Origin: an uncultured Bacteroidales bacterium
GTDB taxonomy: Bacteria > Bacteroidota > Bacteroidia > Bacteroidales > UBA932
Direction of reading: 5' to 3'
Assembly (NCBI GenBank): GCA_900317925.1
Contig: ONIQ01000003.1
Span: forward strand, 1 to 64,000
DNA: 64,000 nt
Within the stretch, counting starts at the first letter, position 1, and the number at the start of each line of letters is the position of its first letter. The notes below the pieces were generated by a model, which was not told where the DNA came from, did not search any database, and was given only the letters and a program-made list of their open reading frames with translations. Below, in pieces: positions 55,175 to 63,528 of this stretch. The position numbers were made by a program, and so were the translations under genes.

Positions 55175-56494
55175 TCAGATAAAGATATACCGCAAGATAA
55201 ACAGCGCGGCGAGAATCCACATGGTGATGGAGATATCTTTCGCCTTGCCGCTGATGGCATGGGTCACCACGTAGGCGATGACGCCGATCAGGATACCATC
55301 GGAGATGGAGTACGCAAGCGGCATGAGGATGATCGTCAGGAAGGCCGGAATACTCCTGCAGTAGTCTTCCCAGTGAATCACCTTGATGGAGTGCATCATC
55401 ATCACACCCACGATGACCAGGGCCGGGGCCGTGGCGGCGCCGGGGATGGCCAGGAAGATCGGCGAGAAGAAGAGGGCGACCATGAAACAGCAGGCAATGG
55501 AGAAGGCGGTAAGGCCCGTCCGGCCTCCCTCACCCACGCCGGAGGCGCTCTCCACGTAAGTCGTGGTGGTGGAAGTACCGAAGCAGGCGCCGGCCACCGT
55601 TGCCACGGAGTCGGCCAGAAACATTTTTTCAATTCCGTCGATGTTTTCTTTCTCGCCGAGCTCGGTTCCCTGGCACACGCCGATAAGGGTTCCCATGGTA
55701 TCGAACATATCAATGAAGAGGAAGGTGAACACCACCACCAGCATATCGAGGCTCAGCACCTGCGTCCACTCGAACTTGCAGAAGATAGGAGCCAGGCTGT
55801 GCGGCATGGATACCACTGCGCTGGGCAGGGTCGTAATGGCGGCTCCGGTGGCGGGATCCTTGATCACCAGACCGAGGACCGCGGTAGCCAGCATACCGAT
55901 GAGGATACCACCCTTCACCTTGGCCATCACCAGGGCGGCGGTAATGGCGAGGCCGATGAGGGCAAGCAGGGCCTTGCCATGCGTAATGTCGCCCAGACTC
56001 ACCAGCGTGGCGTCATTGTTGACAATGATACCGGCGTTCTGCAGGCCGATGAAGGCGATGAACAGGCCGATACCGGCGCCGATGGCTTTCTTCAAGGTTC
56101 CGGGGATGGCGTTCAGCAACCAGGAGCGCACCTTCGTAACCGTCAGGATGACGAAGATAACACCTTCGATCAAGACGGCCGTGAGGGCGAACTGCCAGCT
56201 GTATCCCATTCCCAGGCAGACCGTAAATACGAAGAAGGCGTTCAGACCCATACCGGGAGCAAGACCAAATGGTTTTTTGGCATACAGGGCCATGACCAGG
56301 GTTCCCACGATGGCGGACAGGGCCGTCGCGGTAAAGACGGCTCCGCCGGGCATGTCAAGGGCACTGAAGATGCCGGGATTGACCGCCAGGATATAGGCCA
56401 TCGTCAGGAAGGTCGTTATACCCGCGACGATCTCTGTGCGGACATTGTGCTTGTTGGCGTCAAAGCCAAATAGCTTCGCTAAGAATGGAGACAT
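55175..56494 (-). CDS. NCS2 family (AzgA/PbuG-like) purine permease
   Basis: 439 residues, about 12-14 helices. Begins FLAKLFGFDANKHNVRTEIVAGITTFLTMAYIL and contains GLAPGMGLNAFFVFT and GTSTTTTYVESASGVGEGGRTGLTA, the signatures of hypoxanthine/guanine/adenine:proton symporters of the AzgA branch. Inner membrane. Last gene of the nucleobase operon; 12 bases after the Tsx-like gene. Exact purine cannot be told. Confidence 0.92.
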   Translation of the reverse strand: MSPFLAKLFGFDANKHNVRTEIVAGITTFLTMAYILAVNPGIFSALDMPGGAVFTATALSAIVGTLVMALYAKKPFGLAPGMGLNAFFVFTVCLGMGYSWQFALTAVLIEGVIFVILTVTKVRSWLLNAIPGTLKKAIGAGIGLFIAFIGLQNAGIIVNNDATLVSLGDITHGKALLALIGLAITAALVMAKVKGGILIGMLATAVLGLVIKDPATGAAITTLPSAVVSMPHSLAPIFCKFEWTQVLSLDMLVVVFTFLFIDMFDTMGTLIGVCQGTELGEKENIDGIEKMFLADSVATVAGACFGTSTTTTYVESASGVGEGGRTGLTAFSIACCFMVALFFSPIFLAIPGAATAPALVIVGVMMMHSIKVIHWEDYCRSIPAFLTIILMPLAYSISDGILIGVIAYVVTHAISGKAKDISITMWILAALFILRYIFI

Positions 56495-56506
56495 AATCCC
56501 GAAAGA

Positions 56507-57244
56507 TTAGAAGACCCAACGAAGACCTGCGCAAGGGTTGCACATGAAGCCCTTGTTTCCTGCAAAGTTATAAGAAAGCTCAATCTCGCCACCGATATCG
56601 AGGTGGTTGTCGAAGACCTGGCCCAGGTTGAACCACAGCTGCGGCTCAGTGAGGAAGGAGAACTTGGTGGTTTCGTCACCCCAAGTATTGTTGTTCCCCC
56701 AGAAATCGGCAAAACCTTTGAAGGTAAGGCCTTCTACACCAAAAAGGTTGTTCAGGCCCCAGACACCCGTCACCTTGAGCGGAACGTCAGCCTTGCCGAT
56801 TCCGATATGGAAGTCATACATCAATTCGATCGTGAACGTCTTGGAGTAATCGGCCGAATGGAAGAAATACTTCGCACCGACACAGGCCATTGCGGCGCCC
56901 CAGGTGCTGCCGTCATACTCGATATGGGCGCTGAGGTCCTTCAGGGACGTCTCCTGCCAGAAGTTCAAACCACGCTCGATCTCGAAGTAGCTACCGTTAA
57001 CAGCGCCGCCCAGACGGTTTCCATCAGCGTCTTTCTGGCTGAAGTTCTTGTTGAACGGATTGTAATAGTGATCAATGAAGAAGAAGGTGTCACCGAACTT
57101 GTCCGGTTTGAACATTTCGAAAGTCGTCGTGAGATACTGGCGATCTTTTCCGAAATCGTAGAAGGTTTGAAGATTGACCTGGGCATTGGCCATGAAGCCA
57201 AAACCAACGGCTGCAAAGGCAACCAGAATAGCTTTTTTGAACAT
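56507..57244 (-). CDS. DUF5020 / Tsx-like nucleoside outer-membrane channel
   Basis: 245 residues, signal peptide ending FGFMANA. Beta-strand pattern throughout, with FYDFGKDRQYLTTTFEMFKP and the C-terminal CAGLRWVF aromatic end of an outer-membrane barrel. Related to E. coli Tsx, the nucleoside-specific channel. Its place between apt and the purine permease supports nucleobase or nucleoside entry across the outer membrane. Confidence 0.88.
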   Translation of the reverse strand: MFKKAILVAFAAVGFGFMANAQVNLQTFYDFGKDRQYLTTTFEMFKPDKFGDTFFFIDHYYNPFNKNFSQKDADGNRLGGAVNGSYFEIERGLNFWQETSLKDLSAHIEYDGSTWGAAMACVGAKYFFHSADYSKTFTIELMYDFHIGIGKADVPLKVTGVWGLNNLFGVEGLTFKGFADFWGNNNTWGDETTKFSFLTEPQLWFNLGQVFDNHLDIGGEIELSYNFAGNKGFMCNPCAGLRWVF

Positions 57245-57290
57245 AAAATGTAGTTTATGAACGTTTATAATAATAGGAGTAAAAATCTAA

Positions 57291-57824
57291 TTAATCACCT
57301 TCGAGTTCCAGCAGGGCCGTAACCTCGATGCCGGCGGGAATATGACGGCGTCCCTTTAGGGCGGGAAGCTCGATGATAAAGTTGTCGTAGAGCGCTTTCG
57401 GCTGAAACCGCTGCACGAGCCGGTTGGCTGCGCCCACGGTACCTCCTGTCGCCAGAATATCGTCATGGATCAGCACGACGTCATCGGACGAGATGGCATC
57501 CTGGTGGATTTCCACGATATCCTTGCCGTACTCCTTGTCATAGGCCTCGGAAAAGACCTTGGCGGGCAGTTTCCCCGGCTTTCGCAGCGGAACGAAACCC
57601 GCGCCGAGTCTCACGGCAAGCGCCGAAGCCAGCACGAAACCGCGCGACTCGATTCCAACCACCTTGGTAATCCCTTTATCCTTGTATAGTTCATAGGTCA
57701 TGTCCACCAGCGAACGAAGCGCCTCCGGGTCCTTGAACATCGTGGTTACATCATAGAACAGGATGCCGGGGAGGGGATAATCGGGAACGGTCCGGATAAG
57801 GGCCTGTATCTGATCGAGTGTCAT
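57291..57824 (-). CDS. apt: Adenine phosphoribosyltransferase
   Basis: 177 residues, the usual length. Converts adenine and PRPP to AMP. Motifs: VPDYPLPGILFYDVTT, VVGIESRGFVLASALAVRLG, PLRKPGKLP and the PRPP-binding VVLIHDDILATGGT (first acid of the usual D/E-D pair replaced by His). Overlaps the uracil permease by one base. Confidence 0.96.
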   Translation of the reverse strand: MTLDQIQALIRTVPDYPLPGILFYDVTTMFKDPEALRSLVDMTYELYKDKGITKVVGIESRGFVLASALAVRLGAGFVPLRKPGKLPAKVFSEAYDKEYGKDIVEIHQDAISSDDVVLIHDDILATGGTVGAANRLVQRFQPKALYDNFIIELPALKGRRHIPAGIEVTALLELEGD

Positions 57825-59176
57825 TATTTCCGAAGCGATGGATTCATTTCAAAATCAACGGCTTTGTCGCCCAGTTCATTGTCGCCGAAGGTATAATCTT
57901 TCCCCGGCAGGACGGCATTCAGGACAACGCCCACGATGGCGGCCACGGCCAGACCGGAAAGCGAGGTGAAGCCCAGCGAAAGCGCGTCGTTGGCTCCATA
58001 CTTGATGCCGATGGCCAGAACCAGGATGAGCGCGGCGATAATCACGTTGCGCGAGGCGGTGAAATCCACGCGGTTCTCCACCACGTTGCGCACGCCCACG
58101 GCGGAAATCATACCGTACAGCACCAGGGAGACTCCGCCGATGGTAGCGGCGGGCATCGCACTGATAATGGCCGAGAATTTCGGGCAGAACGAAAGCACGA
58201 TGGCCAGGCAGGCGGCGATGCGGATCACGCGCGGGTCGTACACCTTCGTCAGGTTCAGCACGCCGGTGTTCTCGCCATAGGTCGTGTTGGCCGGAGCGCC
58301 GAACAGGGAGGCCAGGGCCGTCGCCAGACCGTCACCCATCAGGGTCCGGTGCAGGCCGGGATTCTCCAGGTAGTTCACCCCGGTGGTGGAAGAAATGGCG
58401 CACATATCCCCGATATGCTCCATCATGGTAGCCAGCGAGATGGGCAGGATGGCGATGATGGCCGCCACAATCAGGCGCCAGTCGGGGTTTTTGAACACGG
58501 CGATGGCGGTATCTTCCATCTTGAACGGGAGACCGATCCAGGCAGCCTCTTTCACGCCGGAGAAGTCGCACAGGCCGAAGCAGGCCGCGACCAGATAGGA
58601 GCCCAGCACACCCAGCAGGATGGGGATGATCCGGATCATACCCTTTCCCCAGACGTTGATGACAATGATGATGGCGATGGCCAGCAGGGCAATCCACCAG
58701 TTGCTGGTGCAGTTGTTGATGGCCGAGCCGGACAGCGTAAGGCCGATCGCGATGATGATGGGGCCCGTCACGATGGGCGGGAAGAAACGCATGACCTTCG
58801 CGGGACCGAAGGCGGCGAACAAACCGGCCAGCACAAAGTACATCAGGCCGGCGCAGAATACGCCGATGCAGGCATACGGAAGGGCCTGCTGCAGCGTAAG
58901 ACCGCCTGCCTGACCAATCTGCACAACGGACGCATAACCGCCCAGGAAGGCAAAGGAGGAGCCCAGAAAGGCCGGCACTTTCAGTTTGGTACACAAGTGG
59001 AAAATCAGGGTACCCAGACCTGCGAACAGCAGGGTGGCCGACATGGAAAGGCCGGTGATGACCGGCACCAGAACGGTGGCCCCGAACATGGCGAACATGT
59101 GCTGGAGGCCCAGGGTGAACATTTTACCGCGCCCCAGGGTTCGGGCGTCGTAAATTCCTTGCATTTCTTTGGACAT
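57824..59176 (-). CDS. uraA: Uracil-xanthine permease family transporter (UraA-like)
   Basis: 450 residues, about 14 helices. NCS2 motifs LGLQHMFAMFGATVLVPVIT and the half-helix region SLATMMEHIGDMCAISSTTG with the substrate-contact Glu (MMEHIGD), followed by GDGLATALASLFGAPANTTY. The pattern is that of uracil:proton symporters. Eight bases after codB and overlapping apt. Confidence 0.93.
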   Translation of the reverse strand: MSKEMQGIYDARTLGRGKMFTLGLQHMFAMFGATVLVPVITGLSMSATLLFAGLGTLIFHLCTKLKVPAFLGSSFAFLGGYASVVQIGQAGGLTLQQALPYACIGVFCAGLMYFVLAGLFAAFGPAKVMRFFPPIVTGPIIIAIGLTLSGSAINNCTSNWWIALLAIAIIIVINVWGKGMIRIIPILLGVLGSYLVAACFGLCDFSGVKEAAWIGLPFKMEDTAIAVFKNPDWRLIVAAIIAILPISLATMMEHIGDMCAISSTTGVNYLENPGLHRTLMGDGLATALASLFGAPANTTYGENTGVLNLTKVYDPRVIRIAACLAIVLSFCPKFSAIISAMPAATIGGVSLVLYGMISAVGVRNVVENRVDFTASRNVIIAALILVLAIGIKYGANDALSLGFTSLSGLAVAAIVGVVLNAVLPGKDYTFGDNELGDKAVDFEMNPSLRK

Positions 59177-59184
59177 ATCGCTGA

Positions 59185-60390
59185 TTATTTACTGATTTTG
59201 TTTCCGACAAGATAGCACAGGGCGGCCACGGCCATACCGTTGATGGAAGGAAGGCCCCACTTGACCAGGTTGGCCACCAGGGCGCCCAGGATGACGCCTA
59301 CGATAGCAGGCCAGCACACCTTCGGCTCGGCAAGGGTCCCGTCGCGATAGGCTTTCCGGTTCGAGAAGTAACTGATAATAAGGATGATACCAACCGGCGG
59401 AAGGGTGCAGTTCAGTGCCGAAAGCCAGCCGCAGAAATTCCAGTAGAGCCACTCGGCCGCAACCGTTCCGATGATACCGGCCAGCAGCACCATGCGTTTT
59501 TTGGGCAGGCCGAAAATGTTGGACAGGCCCAGGCCGGACGTAAAGAGGGCGTTGTCGTTGGTGGTCCAGATATTCAGGCCCAGAACCAGCACCGCGAAGT
59601 AGAACATGTTCAGGTTCAGCATCACCTCGAAGATGTCATTGCCGCCGGCATAGATGCTGGACACGGCCCCGAAGAAGAACATCAGGCTGTTGCCCAGGAA
59701 GAAAGCGATGATCGTGACGATGCAACCCACTTTGGCGTTCTTGGCGAAACGGGTGAAGTTCGGGGTAGCCGTACCACCCGAAACAAAGCTGCCCACCACC
59801 AGGCCGGCTCCCGCCAGGACGCCCAGCGTCTTGCTGCCTTGGGAGAACTGCTCTACCAACGAAGCGTCCCCATTCTTAATGGCCAGGATCATGGCCGTTG
59901 TACCCAGGATGGCCACCGCTGGGACGGCCACATAACTCACCACGGTAAGGCCCTTGATATCGAAATAGGCGCTCCCCGTCATCAACAAACCCGCAACCAC
60001 GATCAGCAGGTACCCCTGCCAGGGCATGTAATCGGCCGTCACCTCCAACTGAAGGAGTTCCTTGGCTACCGGGATGGCAAACATGGCCAGACCCACACCG
60101 AACCAGCCAATCTGCGTAAAACTGATCATGGCGCTGGGCAGGAGGCTGCCGCGGCTGCCGAAACTCTTGCGCGCCAACTCATCCAGGGACAGGCCGCTCT
60201 CTGCGCCGATGAATCCCAGCGAACCCGTATAAGCCGCCAGAATCACACCGCCCAGCAGCAAGGCCAGGATGAAACCCTTGAAATCGAGACCGGCCGCCAG
60301 GTTCTGCCCCGCCCACATACTGGCAGAGAAGAAGGTAAAGCCGAGCATCACCATAAAGATACTGGTGTTGCTGAGTTTGTTGTTATTCAT
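59185..60390 (-). CDS. codB: Cytosine permease (NCS1 family)
   Basis: 401 residues, about 12 helices. FFSASMWAGQNLAAGLDFKG near the N-terminus, SFTQIGWFGVGLAMFAIP, SGGTATPNFTRFAKNAKVG and LNIWTTNDNALFTSGLGLSN match CodB-type cytosine transporters. No cytosine deaminase (codA) is encoded in the operon. It overlaps the upstream phosphoribosyltransferase gene by eight bases. Confidence 0.92.
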   Translation of the reverse strand: MNNNKLSNTSIFMVMLGFTFFSASMWAGQNLAAGLDFKGFILALLLGGVILAAYTGSLGFIGAESGLSLDELARKSFGSRGSLLPSAMISFTQIGWFGVGLAMFAIPVAKELLQLEVTADYMPWQGYLLIVVAGLLMTGSAYFDIKGLTVVSYVAVPAVAILGTTAMILAIKNGDASLVEQFSQGSKTLGVLAGAGLVVGSFVSGGTATPNFTRFAKNAKVGCIVTIIAFFLGNSLMFFFGAVSSIYAGGNDIFEVMLNLNMFYFAVLVLGLNIWTTNDNALFTSGLGLSNIFGLPKKRMVLLAGIIGTVAAEWLYWNFCGWLSALNCTLPPVGIILIISYFSNRKAYRDGTLAEPKVCWPAIVGVILGALVANLVKWGLPSINGMAVAALCYLVGNKISK

Positions 60391-61471
60391 ATTGTTTTTG
60401 TTTTGTTGTTACCGATGCGATGCGACGTTCGGCCACGGCCTTCAAATCCAGAGACGGAGCCGATTCCAGGAGCGCCGTTTCTTTTTTCCACAAAGGCCGG
60501 AGGGCCTGCTCATCCAGGCCATCCAGGCCGGTAACCTGTTTCCAGTCATCGAACGGAAGCGGGCTGTCATAGCCCAGTTTCTCTCCCACCAGCGCTTTCG
60601 GATCGATGCTTCCGGCACGGCTGCGGATGCCCTCCCAGTAATCCAGCACCTCTTCGAAATGCACCGGAATCTCGTATCGGCGGGCACCGCCATCGTAAAT
60701 GATGCATTTTTCCAGCAGTGCATCCGGGCGGTCGACGATATAGGACCGGAACTCGGGAGCCACCACACCCCCCTTCCAGCCGAAATCGATATCCGGCACA
60801 TTGATGCCGCTCACGCCCTTATCCTCGTACACCGTGAACATGCCCTCCACGAAGAAGCAGTCCACGCCCTCGAAATCCGGGTTGCGGCGTTTCAGGCGGG
60901 CGGCGGTTTCCTCCATGATGGAAATGGCGCGCGACCCGCCGATGGTAATGAAAACCAATCGCTTCAGGGATCCGCCGTTCTGGAAATACTGGTCGATAAA
61001 ATGATGGAGGCAGTAGCGGAAGGTATCGCCCGTTGCCAGGATATCGCCGATGGCGAGCACCCGGCCCTTTTTGGCGCGGACCTTTTCATATTTGATATCC
61101 AGGCCGGTAATGACATGGTCCACAATCTTCCGCTCACAGGAAAGGAAATGCATGTCGCCCACCCGGATACCGCATTGATAGCAAGCCTCTTCCAGGGGAT
61201 AATTCAGTCCGCCCCGCAGGATGGTCAGAATATCCACATCGGTCACATTCGCCTGCGCGTGCAAAAAAGAGAAGGCTGCCGCCGTTGCCGGCAAAACAGC
61301 CTTATATGCTTCAAATCCAACGACTTCCGGCGAAGCCAATAGCGGACGGGATTCACTTGACGAAAGAAGATAATACCGGTTGGAAAACGCCGGAGCATGC
61401 ATTGAATACATCTTCGTGCTTCCCAAAACTCCTGCTTCCTGCAGGCGGATGGCGGATTGATGAATAGCCAT
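60383..61471 (-). CDS. Unusual phosphoribosyltransferase-like protein heading the nucleobase operon
   Basis: 362 residues, cytoplasmic. A type I PRTase fold is suggested by ILTILRGGLNYPLEEACYQC (pyrophosphate loop RGG) and the PRPP motif VLAIGDILATGDTFRYCLHH, where the first acidic residue is Gly and GGT is GDT. A hood-like N-terminal part and an extra C-terminal domain of about 120 residues (FGWKGGVVAPEFRSYIVD ... VEHFEEVLDYW-like) make it much longer than apt or upp (about 180-210). Position before cytosine and uracil permeases suggests a pyrimidine base or precursor as substrate, but this is inference. Confidence 0.6.
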   Translation of the reverse strand: MAIHQSAIRLQEAGVLGSTKMYSMHAPAFSNRYYLLSSSESRPLLASPEVVGFEAYKAVLPATAAAFSFLHAQANVTDVDILTILRGGLNYPLEEACYQCGIRVGDMHFLSCERKIVDHVITGLDIKYEKVRAKKGRVLAIGDILATGDTFRYCLHHFIDQYFQNGGSLKRLVFITIGGSRAISIMEETAARLKRRNPDFEGVDCFFVEGMFTVYEDKGVSGINVPDIDFGWKGGVVAPEFRSYIVDRPDALLEKCIIYDGGARRYEIPVHFEEVLDYWEGIRSRAGSIDPKALVGEKLGYDSPLPFDDWKQVTGLDGLDEQALRPLWKKETALLESAPSLDLKAVAERRIASVTTKQKQYE

Positions 61472-61500
61472 GAAGATCCCGATTAGAACTTTCCGGGAAA

Positions 61501-61508
61501 CAAAAATA
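61501..61508 (-). promoter_or_regulatory. TAnnTTTG promoter element for the nucleobase operon
   Basis: Minus-strand TATTTTTG, 29 bases before the ATG at 61471; the only clear promoter of the six-gene operon. Confidence 0.55.
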
Positions 61509-61636
61509 AAGAAAAGATATGAACAATAGAAAAAAAGTTATCAACAATTACCGCTCTCCCCCCGTTTTCCGCGCTGGACCAGGAACACGCCCGCCGCCCT
61601 ATGCCCTGACAAAACCAGCCCCGAACTTGCCAGGTT

Positions 61637-61666
61637 CATCCACCAAAAGAGCCGTTTTGGTGGATG
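61637..61666. repeat. 12-bp-arm hairpin, copy 1
   Basis: CATCCACCAAAA-GAGCCG-TTTTGGTGGATG, perfect arms. A diverged copy lies at 61919-61945. The two bracket the 52-bp array. Confidence 0.6.
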
Positions 61667-61697
61667 GTGAAGACAAAGTGGCGGTTCGTCCACCGGA

Positions 61698-61849
61698 AAA
61701 AGGCAGGACCTTCCAGGAAAATGGCCCCTGGCATGGAAGGTCCCCCTGAAAAACGCAGGACCTTCCAGGAAAACGGGCTCTGGCATGGAAGGTCCCCCGG
61801 AAAAACGCAGGACCTTCCGGGAAAATGGCTCCTAGCATGGAAGGTCCTG
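61698..61849. repeat. Three tandem 52-bp repeats, each a conserved hairpin
   Basis: GGACCTTCC occurs at 61706, 61758 and 61810 (period 52) and its complement GGAAGGTCC at 61735, 61787 and 61839, so each unit forms a 38-nt hairpin. Next to the outer stem are CCAG(G)/(C)CTGG pairs with a constant CAT bulge. Loop bases differ between units while the stems are kept. The period is not a multiple of three, arguing against coding. Confidence 0.75.
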
Positions 61850-61918
61850 GGGCAGGTGTCGTGCGAGTCCTGAAAAAGGGTGGTTTTTCGGAACCGAGCT
61901 GTTAATTGGACGGGGCAA

Positions 61919-61945
61919 TCCACGGAAAGTGCCGTTTTGGTGGAT
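61919..61945. repeat. Hairpin copy 2, diverged
   Basis: ATCCACGGAAA-GTGCC-GTTTTGGTGGAT; shares GCCGTTTTGGTGGATGG and the following GA-rich bases with copy 1, 282 bases away. Confidence 0.5.
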
Positions 61946-61971
61946 GGCGAGGGCGAAAAGCGGGGCGGGGC

Positions 61972-62037
61972 GGCATGAGGCGACATGCCACCCCCGGCTA
62001 GGGGGTGCCTGCGAAGCGACGGCCTCGCAGCGGCAGG
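61972..62037. repeat. Cluster of small GC-rich hairpins
   Basis: GGCATG-AGGCGA-CATGCC (61972-61989), CACCCCC-GGCTA-GGGGGTG (61989-62007) and TGCGA...TCGCA (62010-62029) follow one another. No T-run follows on either strand. Confidence 0.45.
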
Positions 62038-62136
62038 GCAGGCGGGGGTCGCCGGTGCCGCCCGGACTCGCTGAAAGCAAAGGCCAGGCAGGCGGGGGTC
62101 GCCGGTGCCGCCCTGGCTCGCTGCAAGCAAACGGAC
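62037..62136. repeat. Two tandem 50-bp direct repeats
   Basis: GGCGGGGGTCGCCGGTGCCG starts at 62041 and again at 62091; similarity continues through CTCGCTG-A-AGCAAA, giving a 50-bp period with few differences. It ends 10 bases before the aldehyde dehydrogenase stop codon. Confidence 0.65.
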
Positions 62137-62145
62137 GGGGTGGGA

Positions 62146-63528
62146 TTACAGGAGTTTTTTCACCAGGCGGAAAAACTTATACGGCATGTATCGGAAAGCG
62201 AGATCCGGCCAGACGGGCGTGCGGACCACGGCGCGTTCGTGGGAAAACGCCAGGAAACTGCGCTCGGAATGATAACTGCCCATCCCGGAATTGCCTACGC
62301 CGCCGAAGGGCAGGTGGCTGTTGGCGATGTGCATGATGGTGTCGTTGATGCAGGCACCGCCCGACGAAGTCTGCCCGACCAGCTCCCAGCCCGCTTCGGG
62401 TTTGCCGAAATAATAGAAGGCCAGCGGTTTCTCCCGGCTGTTCACAAACGCGGCCACCTCGGCACGGTCCCGGAAAGTCAGGACCGGGAAGATGGGACCG
62501 AAGATTTCTTCCTGCATGACGGGCGAATCGGGAGAGATCCCGCCCAGCAGGGTGGTTTCCATCCAGCGCGTTTCCCGGTTGTAGCGGCCTCCCAGCAGGA
62601 TTTCTCCGTCTTTCAGGTAGCCGGTCAGCCGCTCCAAAGCGGCATCCCGGACCACGTGGACATAGTCGTGCGCCTGCTCTGTTCCGTCGGGATACAGGCC
62701 CGCCAGTTCCTGTCGGAACGCCTGGACGAAGGCATCCTTGATATCCTCGTGCAGGAAAAGATAATCCGGAGCGATGCAGGTCTGACCGCCGTTCAGGCTC
62801 TTTCCCCAGGCAATCCGCCGGGCCGCAATCTTCAAATCGGCCTCCTTGTCCACGATGCAAGGACTTTTGCCGCCCAGTTCCAGCACCACCGGCGTCAGGA
62901 ACGGGGCCTGGGCCTCCATGAGAATGCGGGCCAGGGACGGACTTCCGGTCAGGAAAACCAGGTCGTAACGGTGACGGAAGAGCTCCGCGTTCACCTCCCG
63001 GTTTCCTTGCACCACGCCCACAAATTCCTCCGCAAAGGTGTCGGCCACAAACGCTTCCAGCGTCCGGGACACCGTGGGCACATAGGGCGAGGGTTTCAAC
63101 AGGGCCGTACATCCGGCCGAAATGGCACCCACAAGGGGGTTCAGCAGCAATTGTACGGGATAGTTCCACGGGCTGACAATGAGGGTGCAGCCCAGCGGCT
63201 CCCGGACAATGTATCCCTTAGAAGGGAGGCAGGTCATGGGAGTGGGCACGCTTCGCCGGCGGGCCCAGCGGGCCGTCTTGCGGACGGCTTCGCGGATTTC
63301 CGCATACACCAGGCCGATTTCGGTCATGTAGGCCTCTTCGTAACACTTGTGTAAATCGGCCCACAGGGCATCACACAAGGGTTTTTCCCATTTTTTCAGG
63401 CCGGCGGCAAAAGCCTTCAGCTGCGCCACGCGCCTGTCCACGTTTCGGGTCACGCCCGTGGCGAAAAACGCCCGCTGCTTTTCAACCAGCTCCCTAATGC
63501 GTTCGTTGGAGGTATTCTCAATTGCCAT
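62146..63528 (-). CDS. Aldehyde dehydrogenase (class 3-like)
   Basis: 460 residues, the short form typical of class 3 / AlkH-type enzymes that oxidise medium- and long-chain or aromatic aldehydes with NAD(P). Motifs: LIVSPWNYPVQLLLNPLVGA, FLTGSPSLARILM, LELGGKSPCIVDKEADL (catalytic Glu), NGGQTCIAPDYLF (nucleophile Cys) and EEIFGPIFPVLTF. The C-terminus is hydrophobic/basic (MPYKFFRLVKKLL), as in membrane-associated members. Overlaps the GH28-like gene by 11 bases. Confidence 0.93.
   Translation of the reverse strand: MAIENTSNERIRELVEKQRAFFATGVTRNVDRRVAQLKAFAAGLKKWEKPLCDALWADLHKCYEEAYMTEIGLVYAEIREAVRKTARWARRRSVPTPMTCLPSKGYIVREPLGCTLIVSPWNYPVQLLLNPLVGAISAGCTALLKPSPYVPTVSRTLEAFVADTFAEEFVGVVQGNREVNAELFRHRYDLVFLTGSPSLARILMEAQAPFLTPVVLELGGKSPCIVDKEADLKIAARRIAWGKSLNGGQTCIAPDYLFLHEDIKDAFVQAFRQELAGLYPDGTEQAHDYVHVVRDAALERLTGYLKDGEILLGGRYNRETRWMETTLLGGISPDSPVMQEEIFGPIFPVLTFRDRAEVAAFVNSREKPLAFYYFGKPEAGWELVGQTSSGGACINDTIMHIANSHLPFGGVGNSGMGSYHSERSFLAFSHERAVVRTPVWPDLAFRYMPYKFFRLVKKLL

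Noticed and set aside
61599..62130. Overlapping minus-strand frames encoding repeated peptides across the 52-bp array
   Set aside because: The repeat period of 52 is not divisible by three, so each unit is read in a different frame; no start context or domain. Treated as non-coding repeats.
61698..62136. A possible CRISPR array
   Set aside because: Units are contiguous with 52- and 50-bp periods and no unique spacers of constant length; there are no cas genes in the window.
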